A stretch of 64,000 nucleotides of DNA from Leptolyngbya sp. KIOST-1 (GTDB lineage: Bacteria; Cyanobacteriota; Cyanobacteriia; Phormidesmidales; Phormidesmidaceae). The stretch spans positions 1,302,001 to 1,366,000 of the forward strand of contig NZ_JQFA01000002.1 of the NCBI RefSeq assembly GCF_000763385.1, given 5' to 3'. The translations under genes were made by a program, and so were the position numbers. A model generated the notes under the pieces. The model was not told the DNA's origin and searched no databases. It saw nothing but the letters and a program-made list of their open reading frames with translations. This document shows, one piece after another, positions 26,374-35,800 of this stretch. Each line of letters starts with the position of its first letter. Positions within the stretch are counted from its first letter, which is position 1.

Positions 26374-27135
26374 ATGTGTGGAAACTGTGGATGTCAGCGC
26401 GACCTAGAGGTCCCGTCCCTGGCTAAGACCCCCACCCAGGTGTTGCAGCTTCACCAAAACCTGCTGAGCCAGAACGATCGCCTGGCCCAGCGCAACCGAG
26501 CCCTCTTTCGTCACCTGCTGGCGATCAATATGCTGGCGTCGCCGGGGGCGGGCAAAACCACCCTGGTGCAGCGCCTGTTGCGCGATCGCGCCCTGATTGT
26601 CGGAACCGAGCCCCTGCACCCTCACCTGACACCGCTGCGGGCGGGGGTGATAGTGGGCGACCTGGCCAGCGATCGCGATGCCCAGCGGCTGCGCCAAACG
26701 GGGGTACCGGTGGTGCAGATCAACACTGGCGAGCTGTGCCATCTGGAGGCCGACAGCGTGGCCCAGGCGGCTGAGCAGTTGGATTTGGATCAGCTCGATC
26801 TGCTGATCATTGAAAACGTGGGCAACCTGGTCTGCCCCGCCGCCTTTGACCTGGGGGAAGACCTGCGCCTGGTGCTGATGTCGGTCACAGAGGGCGAAGA
26901 CAAACCGCTGAAATACCCCACCGCCTTCAAGTCTGCCCATGCGGTCATCCTCAGCAAAATTGACCTGGCCGAAGTGGTGGGGTTTAACCGCGCAGAGGCG
27001 CTGCACTACCTGCACCTGATTGCCCCCCAGGCGTTGATCTTCGAGCTATCGGCCATCACCGGGGCCGGGCTGGCCAGCTTCTATGCCTACCTGGGGCAGG
27101 CCATTTTTCAGTGCCGCGACAAGGCCATGGCGTGA
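26374..27135 (+). CDS. hypB: HypB, GTPase for nickel insertion
   Basis: 253 residues. The N-terminal MCGNCGC motif is the high-affinity nickel site type; the P-loop is ASPGAGKTTLVQ; switch and metal regions follow (VVQINTGELCHLEADSV, IIENVGNLVCPAAFD) and the guanine-specificity motif is HAVILSKIDLAEV. There is no histidine-rich nickel-storage tract, unlike HypB of some bacteria. Acts in the cytoplasm with HypA. It is followed after 12 bp by hypF. Confidence 0.96.
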   Translation: MCGNCGCQRDLEVPSLAKTPTQVLQLHQNLLSQNDRLAQRNRALFRHLLAINMLASPGAGKTTLVQRLLRDRALIVGTEPLHPHLTPLRAGVIVGDLASDRDAQRLRQTGVPVVQINTGELCHLEADSVAQAAEQLDLDQLDLLIIENVGNLVCPAAFDLGEDLRLVLMSVTEGEDKPLKYPTAFKSAHAVILSKIDLAEVVGFNRAEALHYLHLIAPQALIFELSAITGAGLASFYAYLGQAIFQCRDKAMA

Positions 27136-27147
27136 GGTACACCGTCC

Positions 27148-29454
27148 ATGGCCACGACCCATCCCATTCAGCAGCGCATGGCCTTAACCGTGCAGGGCAC
27201 CGTGCAGGGGGTGGGGTTTCGTCCATTTGTGTACCAACTGGCGATCGCCCTAGGGTTAAGGGGCGGCGTCAAGAATACGCCCCAGGGCGTGGTGATTGAT
27301 ATTGAAGGCTCCAAGAGCGCTCTGCAACAGTTTTCGAGACGGCTCCAGCAGGAAATCCCCCCGCCCGCCGCTATTCAAACCTTGACGCAACAATCCCTCC
27401 CCCTGCAAGGATTTGATCGGTTTGAAATCTGGCCCTCTGACCCGGTGGAGGGTGCTGCTACCGCCCAGATTCTGCCAGATCTAGCCACTTGTCCCGCCTG
27501 TTTGCAGGATATTTTCAACCCGCACAACCGCCGCTACCGCTATCCCTTCACCAGCTGCACCCACTGCGGCCCCCGCTTCAGCATTATCACCGCCCTGCCC
27601 TACGATCGCCCCCGCACCACCATGGCTGGCTTTGAGCTGTGCTCGACCTGCGCCGCCGAGTACAGCCATCCGGGCGATCGCCGCTTCCATGCCCAGCCCA
27701 ATGCCTGCCCCCGCTGCGGCCCCGAGCTGGCGTTTTGGCCAACGGCGGAACAGCCATCGGCACCGCTAGAGCAGGCGATCGCGGCCCTGCGCCAGGGGCA
27801 CATTGTCGCCCTCAAGGGGTTGGGCGGCTTTCAGCTGCTGGTAGATGCCCAGAACGACGCGGCGGTGGAGCGCCTCCGCCAGCGCAAGCAGCGCCCGGAC
27901 AAACCCCTGGCCCTGATGTATGCAACCCTGGCCCAGGTGCGCCGCGACTGCGAGGTTGCTGAAACCGCCGCCCACCTGCTGACCGCCTCCCAGGCCCCAA
28001 TTGTGCTGGTGCCCAAGCGACCTGGCCCGACGGCACTGGCGGCGGCGATCGCGCCCCACACCACCCACCTGGGGGTAATGCTGCCCACCACGCCCCTGCA
28101 CCACCTGCTGCTGCGAGAGTACGGCTCGCCAGTGGTGGCCACCAGCGGCAACCGATCGGGTGAGCCGCTGTGTACCGACAGCCCAGAGGCCCACCGGCAG
28201 CTGGGCGCGATCGCCGACGGCTTTTTAGTCCACAACCGCCCCATCCAGCGGCCCGTGGATGACTCCGTGGTGCAGATTGTGCAGGGGCAGCCCCAAATTC
28301 TGCGCCATGCCCGTGGCTACGCCCCCCAAGCCATTCCCCTGCCCCCCGGTGTGGACGCAGACCTGCGCATTCTTGCCCTCGGTGCCCACCTCAAGAGTGC
28401 GATCGCCCTGTCTCTGGGCACCCAGGTGGTGCTCAGCCAGCACATTGGCGACCTGGAGACCCCCCAGGCGATCGCAAGACTGGAGCACACCGTGGCCGAC
28501 TGGCTGGCCCTCTACCGCTGCCAACCGACGGCCATTGCCTGCGACCTGCACCCCGACTACGGCTCCACTCGCCTGGGGCAGACGCTGGCCCAGCGGTGGC
28601 AGATACCGTTGATTCCGGTGCAGCACCACTATGCCCACGGGTTGGCGGCGATGGCCGAGCATCACCTGGCCGCCCCCGTGCTCGCCGTGGCCTGGGATGG
28701 TGCAGGCTACGGCCCCAACCAGACGATCTGGGGCGGCGAATTTTTGCAGATTACCGAATCAGGGTTTGAGCGGCTGGCCCACCTGCGGCCTTTTGCCCTG
28801 CCGGGGGGCGATCGCTGTAGTCGAGAACCCCGGCGCAGTGCGATCGCGCTGCTCTACGGCTGCTACGGCGACCAGGCCTTTGTTATGACTGACTTAGCCC
28901 CCATACAGGCCTTTTCAGCGCCGCAGCGAGCGGTGCTGCGGCAAATGTTTGCTGCGGACGTCAACAGCCCCATGACCTCTAGCATGGGGCGGCTATTCGA
29001 CGGCGTGGCGGCCCTGCTCGGCCTGCCCCAGAGCGTGAGCTTTGAGGGCCAGGCTGCGATCGCCCTGGAGGGGTTAGCCGCCGAATGCTCGACGCCGAAA
29101 GGCTACCCGTTTGCGGTCTCGGTCACCCATCCCGCCGTGATCGACTGGCGACCGATGGTGCGGGCGGTGGTCTGCGATCGGCAGGCCGGGGTGGCGACCC
29201 GTGTTATTGCAGCCAGGTTCCATCGCACACTGGTGGAGATGGTGGGGGCGATCGCCCAGCGGGCTGGCCTGGAGCAGGTCGTGCTCACGGGCGGGTGCTT
29301 TCAGAACCGCATGCTCAGTGAGCAAACTATTCAACACTTGCGCGATCGCGGCTTTGTGCCCCACTGGCACCAGCGAGTGCCCCCGAACGATGGCGGCCTG
29401 GCGGTGGGGCAGGCGATCGCAGCGCTACGCCACCTTTCCCACAACCGGAGTTAA
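27148..29454 (+). CDS. hypF: HypF, carbamoyltransferase for cyanide ligand synthesis
   Basis: 768 residues from ATG 27148. Domains: acylphosphatase-like 10-95 (VQGVGFRPFVYQLA), two zinc fingers about 108-190 (CPACLQDIF with CTHCGPRFS; CSTCAAEYS with CPRCGPEL), YrdC-like 205-385 (ALKGLGGFQLLVDA, then VATSGNRSGEP), and the C-terminal kinase-like carbamoyltransferase part with VQHHYAHGLAAMAEH, VAWDGAGYGPNQ and VVLTGGCFQNRML. HypF makes the thiocarboxamide on HypE from carbamoyl phosphate. Full length for the family. It lies between hypB and hypC in one operon. Confidence 0.97.
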   Translation: MATTHPIQQRMALTVQGTVQGVGFRPFVYQLAIALGLRGGVKNTPQGVVIDIEGSKSALQQFSRRLQQEIPPPAAIQTLTQQSLPLQGFDRFEIWPSDPVEGAATAQILPDLATCPACLQDIFNPHNRRYRYPFTSCTHCGPRFSIITALPYDRPRTTMAGFELCSTCAAEYSHPGDRRFHAQPNACPRCGPELAFWPTAEQPSAPLEQAIAALRQGHIVALKGLGGFQLLVDAQNDAAVERLRQRKQRPDKPLALMYATLAQVRRDCEVAETAAHLLTASQAPIVLVPKRPGPTALAAAIAPHTTHLGVMLPTTPLHHLLLREYGSPVVATSGNRSGEPLCTDSPEAHRQLGAIADGFLVHNRPIQRPVDDSVVQIVQGQPQILRHARGYAPQAIPLPPGVDADLRILALGAHLKSAIALSLGTQVVLSQHIGDLETPQAIARLEHTVADWLALYRCQPTAIACDLHPDYGSTRLGQTLAQRWQIPLIPVQHHYAHGLAAMAEHHLAAPVLAVAWDGAGYGPNQTIWGGEFLQITESGFERLAHLRPFALPGGDRCSREPRRSAIALLYGCYGDQAFVMTDLAPIQAFSAPQRAVLRQMFAADVNSPMTSSMGRLFDGVAALLGLPQSVSFEGQAAIALEGLAAECSTPKGYPFAVSVTHPAVIDWRPMVRAVVCDRQAGVATRVIAARFHRTLVEMVGAIAQRAGLEQVVLTGGCFQNRMLSEQTIQHLRDRGFVPHWHQRVPPNDGGLAVGQAIAALRHLSHNRS

Positions 29455-29457
29455 CCC

Positions 29458-29703
29458 ATGTGCCTTGCCATTCCCGGACAAATTCTCAGTACCGCCGGAG
29501 ACGACCTGGATCGGACGGGTCGAGTTAGCTTTGGCGGTGTGGTGAAGGAGGTGAGCTTGGCCTATGTGCCGCAGGCGGAGGTGGGAGATTATGTGGTGGT
29601 GCACGTCGGCTTTGCCATCAGCCAGCTCGATCTGCACGAGGCCGAGCAGACTTTGCATTACCTGGAGCAAATGCAGATGGGGGAGAAGGCGGGCGGAGAG
29701 TAG
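29458..29703 (+). CDS. hypC: HypC, hydrogenase assembly chaperone
   Basis: 81 residues starting MCLAIPGQI, where Cys2 is the essential residue that holds the Fe(CN)2CO precursor together with HypD. GVVKEVSLAYVPQAEVGDYVVVHVGFAI is typical of the HypC/HupF beta barrel. Last gene of hoxW-hypABFC; an AT-rich island starts about 100 bp downstream and separates it from nifJ-hypD and hypE. Confidence 0.96.
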   Translation: MCLAIPGQILSTAGDDLDRTGRVSFGGVVKEVSLAYVPQAEVGDYVVVHVGFAISQLDLHEAEQTLHYLEQMQMGEKAGGE

Positions 29704-30157
29704 GGGGCCGTTGGCGTGACCTTCTAGATGAGCAGCTATGGCACAATGCGCTTCCCTAGCTATGGTCAGCTGGAGCAACAGTCGGAAGATATACAGTTTT
29801 TTGCCGCCTATTTACCCCTGAGAGGGCTATTATGCAGATTACGCGCTGCCTATCTACCCTGTACAGGTGATTATATGGCAGACAGTCTGCCTATCTACCC
29901 TACAGTGGGTATATAGGCAGATTAGATCAGTCCAATAAATTGTTGGGCTGCTTAGGCTATCGGTGAGGGCAGCAACCTGAGTATTCTCGGTTGGCACGCA
30001 GCACCCATTTAGCGCAAACCGCCTATTCTACGCAAAGCAAGAGACCCTACAACCCTTGCTAGTTGTCCATCTTAGGCTAAAATGTGAAAAACGTAAGACG
30101 CTATTGACAGTTTCAAAATGATTTGCCATTATCAGGTGTAGGGAAGGGCAAGTAAAC
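29704..30157. other. Gene-free stretch with hairpin array at the island border
   Basis: No gene is supported. GC content falls from left to right. A three-unit hairpin repeat array (29803-29922) occupies the first half; the rest is plain AT-rich sequence leading to the Phd-like gene. It marks the left edge of the foreign-looking island. Confidence 0.5.
29803..29922. repeat. Three tandem imperfect hairpins, period about 41 bp
   Basis: Units start at 29804 (CCGCCTATTTACCCCTG), 29846 (CTGCCTATCTACCCTG) and 29887 (CTGCCTATCTACCCTA). Each unit is itself an inverted repeat; the third is almost perfect, CTGCCTATCTACCC against GGGTATATAGGCAG with a TACAGT loop. The first is the most degraded. Confidence 0.75.
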
Positions 30158-30553
30158 ATGAACAAAAGTTTTAAGCAAATCCCGATGTCCGAATTAAGGG
30201 TCAAGCTGCCAAAACTTAGGCGGCAAGTTCAGTCGGGTAACCTGCGGATTGTATGTACTCACTATGGTGAAGTTGCAGCCTTTTTGCTTCCACTTCAAGA
30301 TATTGATGCTCTCAATTCAGAAGAGGGAGAGCCTAGTATTCAGAACAGTGAAGAGATTCCTCTCACTGAGTTTCGTGATCAGCTAACCGAATCCTGGGAG
30401 AGGCTTTTGGGTGGAACAGATTGTATCTATCTGACATTTCATAAAAGGCGGGTTGTGGCGTTTGTATCGCCTCGCTTCACGCATTACCTTTCATTACCAC
30501 TGATTGGTGATGCAGATAAAGTTTTGTTTGTTCCTTCTGAGATTCAGGTCTAG
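30158..30553 (+). CDS. Phd/YefM-like protein with duplicated domain
   Basis: 131 residues. Two copies of the short antitoxin fold can be aligned by eye: IPMSELRVKLPKLRRQVQSG...EVAAFLLPL (residues 8-46) and IPLTEFRDQLTESWERLLGG...VVAFVSPRF (about 65-108). Phd/YefM proteins bind DNA and neutralise toxins. A usual partner toxin (RelE, Doc or PIN) is not adjacent; instead an unrecognised 246-residue protein starts 4 bases later. GC is much lower than in the hyp genes and HIP1 sites are missing, which points to transfer. Confidence 0.65.
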   Translation: MNKSFKQIPMSELRVKLPKLRRQVQSGNLRIVCTHYGEVAAFLLPLQDIDALNSEEGEPSIQNSEEIPLTEFRDQLTESWERLLGGTDCIYLTFHKRRVVAFVSPRFTHYLSLPLIGDADKVLFVPSEIQV

Positions 30554-30556
30554 ATA

Positions 30557-31297
30557 TTGCAGCATGAGAAGTTAATTGAAGTGTTCAAGTTTACGTATTT
30601 TGATTCTCAAATTAAGACGATACTTTCTGACAGAAGTACATTCTGTGATCTGGCAGTAGAGCAGGAACTTGCGCCTATTCTAGAAGTTCTCAAGCAGACT
30701 GGCGAAGTTGAAGGGGCATGTTGTGGTGTCAAGCCTGGTGTTTCGGAATTAGTTTATGAACTCAGGGGAAGAACTTTCCAGCTTGTCTATGCCGTTGACG
30801 TTCCGAGAAAAGAAATCAGGTTTTATGAGTTTCAACAGGTCTCTCACTTAATTGATTGGGAAACTGCTCTAGATCAAGACTTGCGTAGAGGCGAGCAACA
30901 GCCCATTTATATCCCTCAAATCGGTGATCCACAGAAATACATTAAGACTGTTGAGCTGATTCATGGTGGAACCAACACATCTAAATCTTTAGGTGTTGCT
31001 TTCGGTAGTGGTGCCAAAAAAGAAAAAGATTTGGCTAGGAGAGGAGATTATCTTGGACGACCTGTGATGGAGATTGGTCTTGCCAGTCGAGGTGCAGTCG
31101 AGAATAAGTCTTCAAGCATTTACATCTTGACAGATCGAGGTAAAAGGATTGCTCAGAGCGATGATCAGGAAACTCGTGAACGTCTTCTTGCAGAAGCATT
31201 GCTAGGGTTTTACCCGATTCAAATGATTATTGAGAAAACAACTCGTGATGACCAAGAACTCACTAAGGAATTAATTCAAGAGGTGATTTTATGGTGA
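30557..31297 (+). CDS. Unknown island protein, 246 residues
   Basis: The frame opens at TTG 30557, 4 bp after the Phd-like gene; an internal start (GTG 30581) is also possible. The first half has GVSELVYELRGRTFQLVYAV followed by RFYEFQQVSHLIDW, which vaguely recalls a RelE/ParE-like beta sheet. The second half contains YIPQIGDPQKYIKTVELIH, ARRGDYLGRPVMEIGLAS, IYILTDRGKRIAQS and a helical C-terminus, looking like a winged-helix unit. I cannot name the family. By position it is the central component of a transferred cassette with the Phd-like protein and the nuclease. Confidence 0.6.
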   Translation: MQHEKLIEVFKFTYFDSQIKTILSDRSTFCDLAVEQELAPILEVLKQTGEVEGACCGVKPGVSELVYELRGRTFQLVYAVDVPRKEIRFYEFQQVSHLIDWETALDQDLRRGEQQPIYIPQIGDPQKYIKTVELIHGGTNTSKSLGVAFGSGAKKEKDLARRGDYLGRPVMEIGLASRGAVENKSSSIYILTDRGKRIAQSDDQETRERLLAEALLGFYPIQMIIEKTTRDDQELTKELIQEVILW

Positions 31298-31449
31298 GTT
31301 TCGGTGATTGTGGAGGAACCACAAACCCTCGCAGAGCGAGTTCTTTACGGGCATTGGTGAATTGGGTGTCACGATGGGCTGGCATTCCAATCCGACGAGA
31401 AGGTAGTGATGGTGTCCAACTCTATATCCCTCAAATCTATGCAAACTAA
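31291..31449 (+). CDS. Small 52-residue open frame in island cassette
   Basis: ATG 31291 overlaps the stop of the preceding gene and has AAGAGGTGATTTT before it; the frame ends at TAA 31449, overlapping the start of the nuclease gene by 11 bases. The product is basic (RRASSLRALVNWVSRWAG) and ends GVQLYIPQIYAN, echoing the QPIYIPQIGDP of the upstream protein. It may be a genuine small coupled gene or the in-frame relic of a longer one. Confidence 0.4.
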   Translation: MVSFGDCGGTTNPRRASSLRALVNWVSRWAGIPIRREGSDGVQLYIPQIYAN

Positions 31450-31930
31450 ACCATACGATTTTGAAACTCAGCGCAAGGTTGGACAAGAAGGAGAAACCTT
31501 CTTAGACCAATGGTTACATCCTGTCTACAAAGTACTTGATGTCTCTGGGGAGATGAAGTATCAGCAAGCAGGGATAGACAGAATTGTTACTCGATCAGAT
31601 GGATCAGTCATCACGATTGAGTATAAGTTTGACCTTGCAGCTAAACGGACAGGTAATCTCTTCTTTGAAACTATCTCGAACGACAAAGAGATGATTCCAG
31701 GGTGGGGGTGGAGTTCTCAGGCGGATTACTGGATCGTCCTAATACCAGAGCAAGAAATTCTTGTTTTCAAACCAGGAAAGCTGAGAGCGCTAGTTTGGGA
31801 GTTACAGAAAACTCTTCAGAAGAGAAGTGTTCCCAATAGAGGGTACAACACAGTTGGCTATCCCATTCCACTAATCCAAGCTAGAAAAGTTGCTTTTCAA
31901 ATCAAGACTCTTTACCTAGAGAGCCTTTGA
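31439..31930 (+). CDS. PD-(D/E)XK-like nuclease of the island
   Basis: 163 residues from ATG 31439 (MQTKPYDFETQRKVGQEGET). A restriction-endonuclease-like core is visible: an N-terminal helix with GQEGETFLDQWL, then GIDRIVTRSDGSVITIEYKF, in which D (of GID) and the E-x-K of IEYK fit the PD-(D/E)XK catalytic pattern, followed by an FETISNDKEMIPGWGW segment and a WIVLIPEQEILVFK strand. It could be a restriction enzyme subunit, a resolvase or a defence effector. No methyltransferase is nearby. Start codon lies within the preceding small frame. Confidence 0.6.
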   Translation: MQTKPYDFETQRKVGQEGETFLDQWLHPVYKVLDVSGEMKYQQAGIDRIVTRSDGSVITIEYKFDLAAKRTGNLFFETISNDKEMIPGWGWSSQADYWIVLIPEQEILVFKPGKLRALVWELQKTLQKRSVPNRGYNTVGYPIPLIQARKVAFQIKTLYLESL

Positions 31931-31987
31931 ACTGTTTATAGGTTTTGGAGACTTGTTTGCTCATTCAATTTGCACCGAGGTAGGCTG

Positions 31988-32224
31988 ATGCTGAATGTAA
32001 CTATTGATGAAATTCAACGTGATCCCTTGAAGTACCTTGATCAGGTAGAGGCAGGTGAAACTCTTGTCATTGTTAGATCTGACAAACCTATTGCTGAACT
32101 TAGACCTATTGCTAGTAGTAAGCAATTACGCCCATTTGGTTTGTGTGCAGGCGAGTTTATTGTTCCAGATGATTTCGATACTCCTTTGCCGGAAGACCTT
32201 CTCAGCGCATTCGAGGGCAAATGA
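31988..32224 (+). CDS. Phd/VapB-type antitoxin
   Basis: 78 residues from ATG 31988 (MLNVTIDEIQRDPLKYLDQV), preceded by GAGGTAGGCTG. EAGETLVIVRSDKPIAELRPI is the characteristic Phd/YefM core, and the C-terminal part (DDFDTPLPEDLLSAFEG) is the toxin-binding tail seen with PIN partners. Its last bases overlap the start of the PIN toxin (ATGA). DNA-binding autorepressor and antitoxin. Confidence 0.9.
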   Translation: MLNVTIDEIQRDPLKYLDQVEAGETLVIVRSDKPIAELRPIASSKQLRPFGLCAGEFIVPDDFDTPLPEDLLSAFEGK

Positions 32225-32604
32225 GGATTCTGTTAGATACTCACATCTTTCTATGGTTCATCAGTGGCGATACTCAGTTGTCAACAGATGTTCGGGATGC
32301 AATTCGCGATTCAGACAACGAGGTTTATCTGAGTACAGTTTCAGTCTGGGAAGCAATTGTCAAGTATCAGTTGGGCAAGTTACCTCTGCCAGAGCATCCC
32401 GAAATGTATTTACCGAAACAGCGCAATCTTCATCAAATTGCTAGCCTTGCTCTTGACGAAAGTAGTGTAATTCAATTGGCTAAGTTGCCACCATTACATC
32501 GCGATCCATTTGACAGAATGCTGATCTGTCAAGCCTTACAAAATGGTCTAACAATTGCGACGGTGGATACAGCAGTTCGTGCCTACTCAGTCAGCGTCAT
32601 GTAG
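32221..32604 (+). CDS. PIN-domain toxin, VapC type
   Basis: 127 residues. PIN acidic residues are visible: MRILLDTHIFLWFISGD (first Asp), VSVWEAIVKYQLG (Glu), HRDPFDRMLICQALQNG (Asp pair) and TVDTAVRAYSV (last Asp). VapC proteins are RNases that target tRNA or rRNA. It forms a TA pair with the overlapping upstream antitoxin. It is the last gene of the AT-rich island; nifJ follows after about 270 bp that contain an imperfect inverted repeat (CAAATGCAGCGGACAG / CTGCCGCCGCTGATTTG). Confidence 0.92.
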   Translation: MRILLDTHIFLWFISGDTQLSTDVRDAIRDSDNEVYLSTVSVWEAIVKYQLGKLPLPEHPEMYLPKQRNLHQIASLALDESSVIQLAKLPPLHRDPFDRMLICQALQNGLTIATVDTAVRAYSVSVM

Positions 32605-32801
32605 CAGCGCAGCCCAAAAATTCAAATGCAGCGGACAGTTGAAAGCCGCTCGTGCTGAGTCTGAAGTTGTCTGCCGCCGCTGATTTGAGCCGTTGAGTTT
32701 TACAGAGTCATAGCCAAGAGGTTGGTTGCCTGACACCTGATTCAAGCGCTTTGAACATACGGTCATGGAGAGCCGAGGGCGATCGCTCACGCACCCCTAA
32801 G

Positions 32802-32820
32802 CCTTCACAACTTCCTCAAA
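32802..32820 (+). promoter_or_regulatory. 11-bp direct-repeat regulon box, site A
   Basis: CCTTCACAACTTCCTCAAAG with TCA cores 11 bp apart, followed by GATAGGCT as a possible -10. It lies 56 bp upstream of the nifJ start. Confidence 0.7.
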
Positions 32821-32876
32821 GTGTCTCGATAGGCTGAAGCTCAGAGGTCAGCGATCGCTGCGTGAGGACTTCCGCC

Positions 32877-35800
32877 ATGACCGTCTCAGCTTTGCCCCAG
32901 ACCACCACCGCCACCCTCGATGGCAACGAAGCCGTTGCCCGAGTGGCCTACGCCCTCAGCGAAGTGGTTGCCCTGTACCCCATTACCCCGGCCTCGCCCA
33001 TGGGGGAATGGGCCGATACCTGGGCCGCCAGTGGCCAACCCAACCTGTGGGGCACGGTGCCCGCCATTGTGACCATGCAGAGCGAAGGTGGCGTGGCTGG
33101 AACCGTCCACGGGGCGCTGCAAACTGGGGCGATCGCCACCACGTTTACGGCGTCCCAGGGGCTGCTGTTGATGCTGCCCAACCTGTACAGGATGGCCGGT
33201 GAACTCACCCCCTGCGTAATCCACGTGGCGGCGCGATCGCTGGCGGCCCAGGCCCTGTCGATTTTTGGCGACCACAGCGATGTGATGGCGGCCCGGGGCA
33301 CGGGGGTTGGGCTGCTGTGCTCGGCCTCGGTGCAGGAGGCACAGGATCTAGCCGCGATCGCCACCGCCGCTACCCTGGCCAGCCGCATCCCCTTCTTGCA
33401 CTTTTTCGATGGCTTTCGCACCTCCCACGAGATCCAAAAAATTGCGCTGTTGCCTGAGGCTGTGCTGCGATCGCTGATCGATGACGACCTGATTGCCCAG
33501 CATCGCCAGCGGGCCCTGAGCCCCGACCACCCGGTCCTTCGCGGTACGGCCCAAAATCCCGACGTGTTTTTCCAGGCGCGGGAAACTGTGAATCCCTATT
33601 ACCAGCACTGCCCCGACATCATTGCCCAGGTGATGGATCGCTTTGCCCGGCTGACGGGCCGCCTCTATCGCCCCTTTGAATATTCCGGCAGCCCCAGGGC
33701 CGAGCGGGTGGTGGTGCTGATGGGGTCTGGCTGTGAAACGGCCCAGGCCACGGTGGCGGCCCTGAACGCCCAGGGGGAAAACGTCGGTCTGATCCAGGTG
33801 CGGCTCTATCGTCCCTTTGACGCTCAGCGCTTGGTTGCGGCCCTGCCAAAGACAGTGCAGGCGATCGCCGTCCTCGATCGCACCAAGGAGCCCGGCAGTG
33901 TCGGCGAACCGCTCTACCTGGATGTGCTCACCGCCCTGCTGGAGCAGCGGTTTGCCACCATCGACAACGGCTTTCCGGCGGTGGTGGGCGGGCGCTATGG
34001 CCTGGGGTCCAAGGAGTTTACCCCGGCCATGGTCAAAGCGGTTTTCGACCATCTGCGGCTCGATGAATTGCATTCCGACGAACCTGCTCCCCAGCACCAC
34101 TTCACCCTCGGCATCCAGGACGATGTCAGCCACACCAGCCTGCCCTACCACCCCAGCTTCTCGATTGAGTCGGCGCAGACCGTGCGGGCCGTCTTCTACG
34201 GGCTGGGGGCAGACGGCACCGTGGGGGCCAACAAAAACACGATCAAAATCATCGGTGAGGCCACCCCAAACTACGCCCAGGGCTACTTCGTGTACGACTC
34301 CAAAAAGTCGGGTTCAGTCACCACCTCGCACTTGCGGTTTGGCCCCGATCCCATCCGGGCCCCCTACCTGATCGACCGGGCCAACCTGGTGGCCTGTCAC
34401 CAGTGGGTGCTGCTCGATCAGCTCGATATTTTAGGGCCTGCGATCGCGGGGGCCACCTTCCTGGTCAACTCGCCCTACGCTCCGGAGGAAACCTGGCAGC
34501 AGTTCCCCGAACGGATTCAGGCTCAGATTCTGCAAAAGCGGCTGAAGGTCTACGCCATTAACGCCTACCAGGTAGCCAGAGCGGCGGGCATGGGCAACCG
34601 CATCAATACGGTGATGCAGACCTGCTTCTTTGCCCTGGCGGAGATTTTGCCCCAGGCGGAGGGCATCGCGGCCATCCAGCAGTCGATTCGCAAAACCTAT
34701 GCCCAGAAGGGAGCGGCGATCGTCGCCATGAACCTGAAAGCAGTAGATCAGACTCTGCAACACCTGTATGAGATTCCGCTACCCGCTGTCTCTCAGTCTG
34801 CGACCATTCCACCCCTCAAACCCGCCGTCTCCGATCGCGCCCCCGCCTTTGTGCAAACGGTGCTCGGCCCCATGATCCAGCGCCAGGGCGACGCGCTCCC
34901 GGTCAGCGCCCTGCCCTGCGACGGCACCTACCCCACCGGCACCGCCCAGTGGGAAAAACGCAACCTTGCCCAGGCCATTCCCGTGTGGGACCCGCAGGTG
35001 TGCGTGCAGTGCGGCAAATGCGTCATGGTCTGCCCCCACGCTGCCATTCGCAGCAAGGTGTATGGGCCAGAGCAGTTGGCCGAGGCTCCCGCAGGCTTCA
35101 AGCACACCGCCGCCCGGGAGTGGCCCGGCCAGCGGTATACGATTCAGGTGGCCGCCGAAGACTGCACCGGCTGCGGCATCTGTGTGGATGTGTGCCCCGC
35201 CAAAACCAAATCTGCGCCCCACCGCAAGGCGATCAACATGACGCCGGTCTATCAAGCCATCTCACCGACTGCACCGCCTGAAGTAGAAACAGCTCTCGGC
35301 TCCGATCCCACACCCTTTGAACAAACCATCGACCTGCGGCAGCAGGAGAAACCCAACTGGAACTTTTTCCTACAGCTGCCTAACCCAGATCGAACCTCGC
35401 TCAACCTGCACAAAATCAGCCAGCAGCAGATGCAGGAGCCACTGTTTGAGTTTTCGGGAGCCTGTGCGGGCTGTGGCGAAACCCCCTATCTAAAATTGCT
35501 GACGCAGTTGTTTGGCGATCGCCTGCTGGTGGCCAATGCCACCGGCTGCTCCTCGATCTACGGCGGCAACCTGCCCACTACCCCCTGGAACCATAATGCT
35601 GAGGGACGCGGTCCGGCCTGGTCAAACTCGCTGTTTGAAGACAACGCTGAATTTGGTCTGGGCTGCCGGGTTGCCATCGACCAGCAGGCCGACGCTGCCG
35701 CCGATCTGTTGCGATCTATTGCTGTTGCCGACAACTTTAGGCTGTCGGCCCTACCGACCCTGGCCCAGCCCATTCTCCAGGCCCCGCAGACCGACGAAGC

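Noticed and set aside
29803..29922. A CRISPR-like look of three repeats with regular period
   Set aside because: The sequences between stems are not unique spacers; each unit is a whole hairpin, there are only three units, and no cas genes are present.
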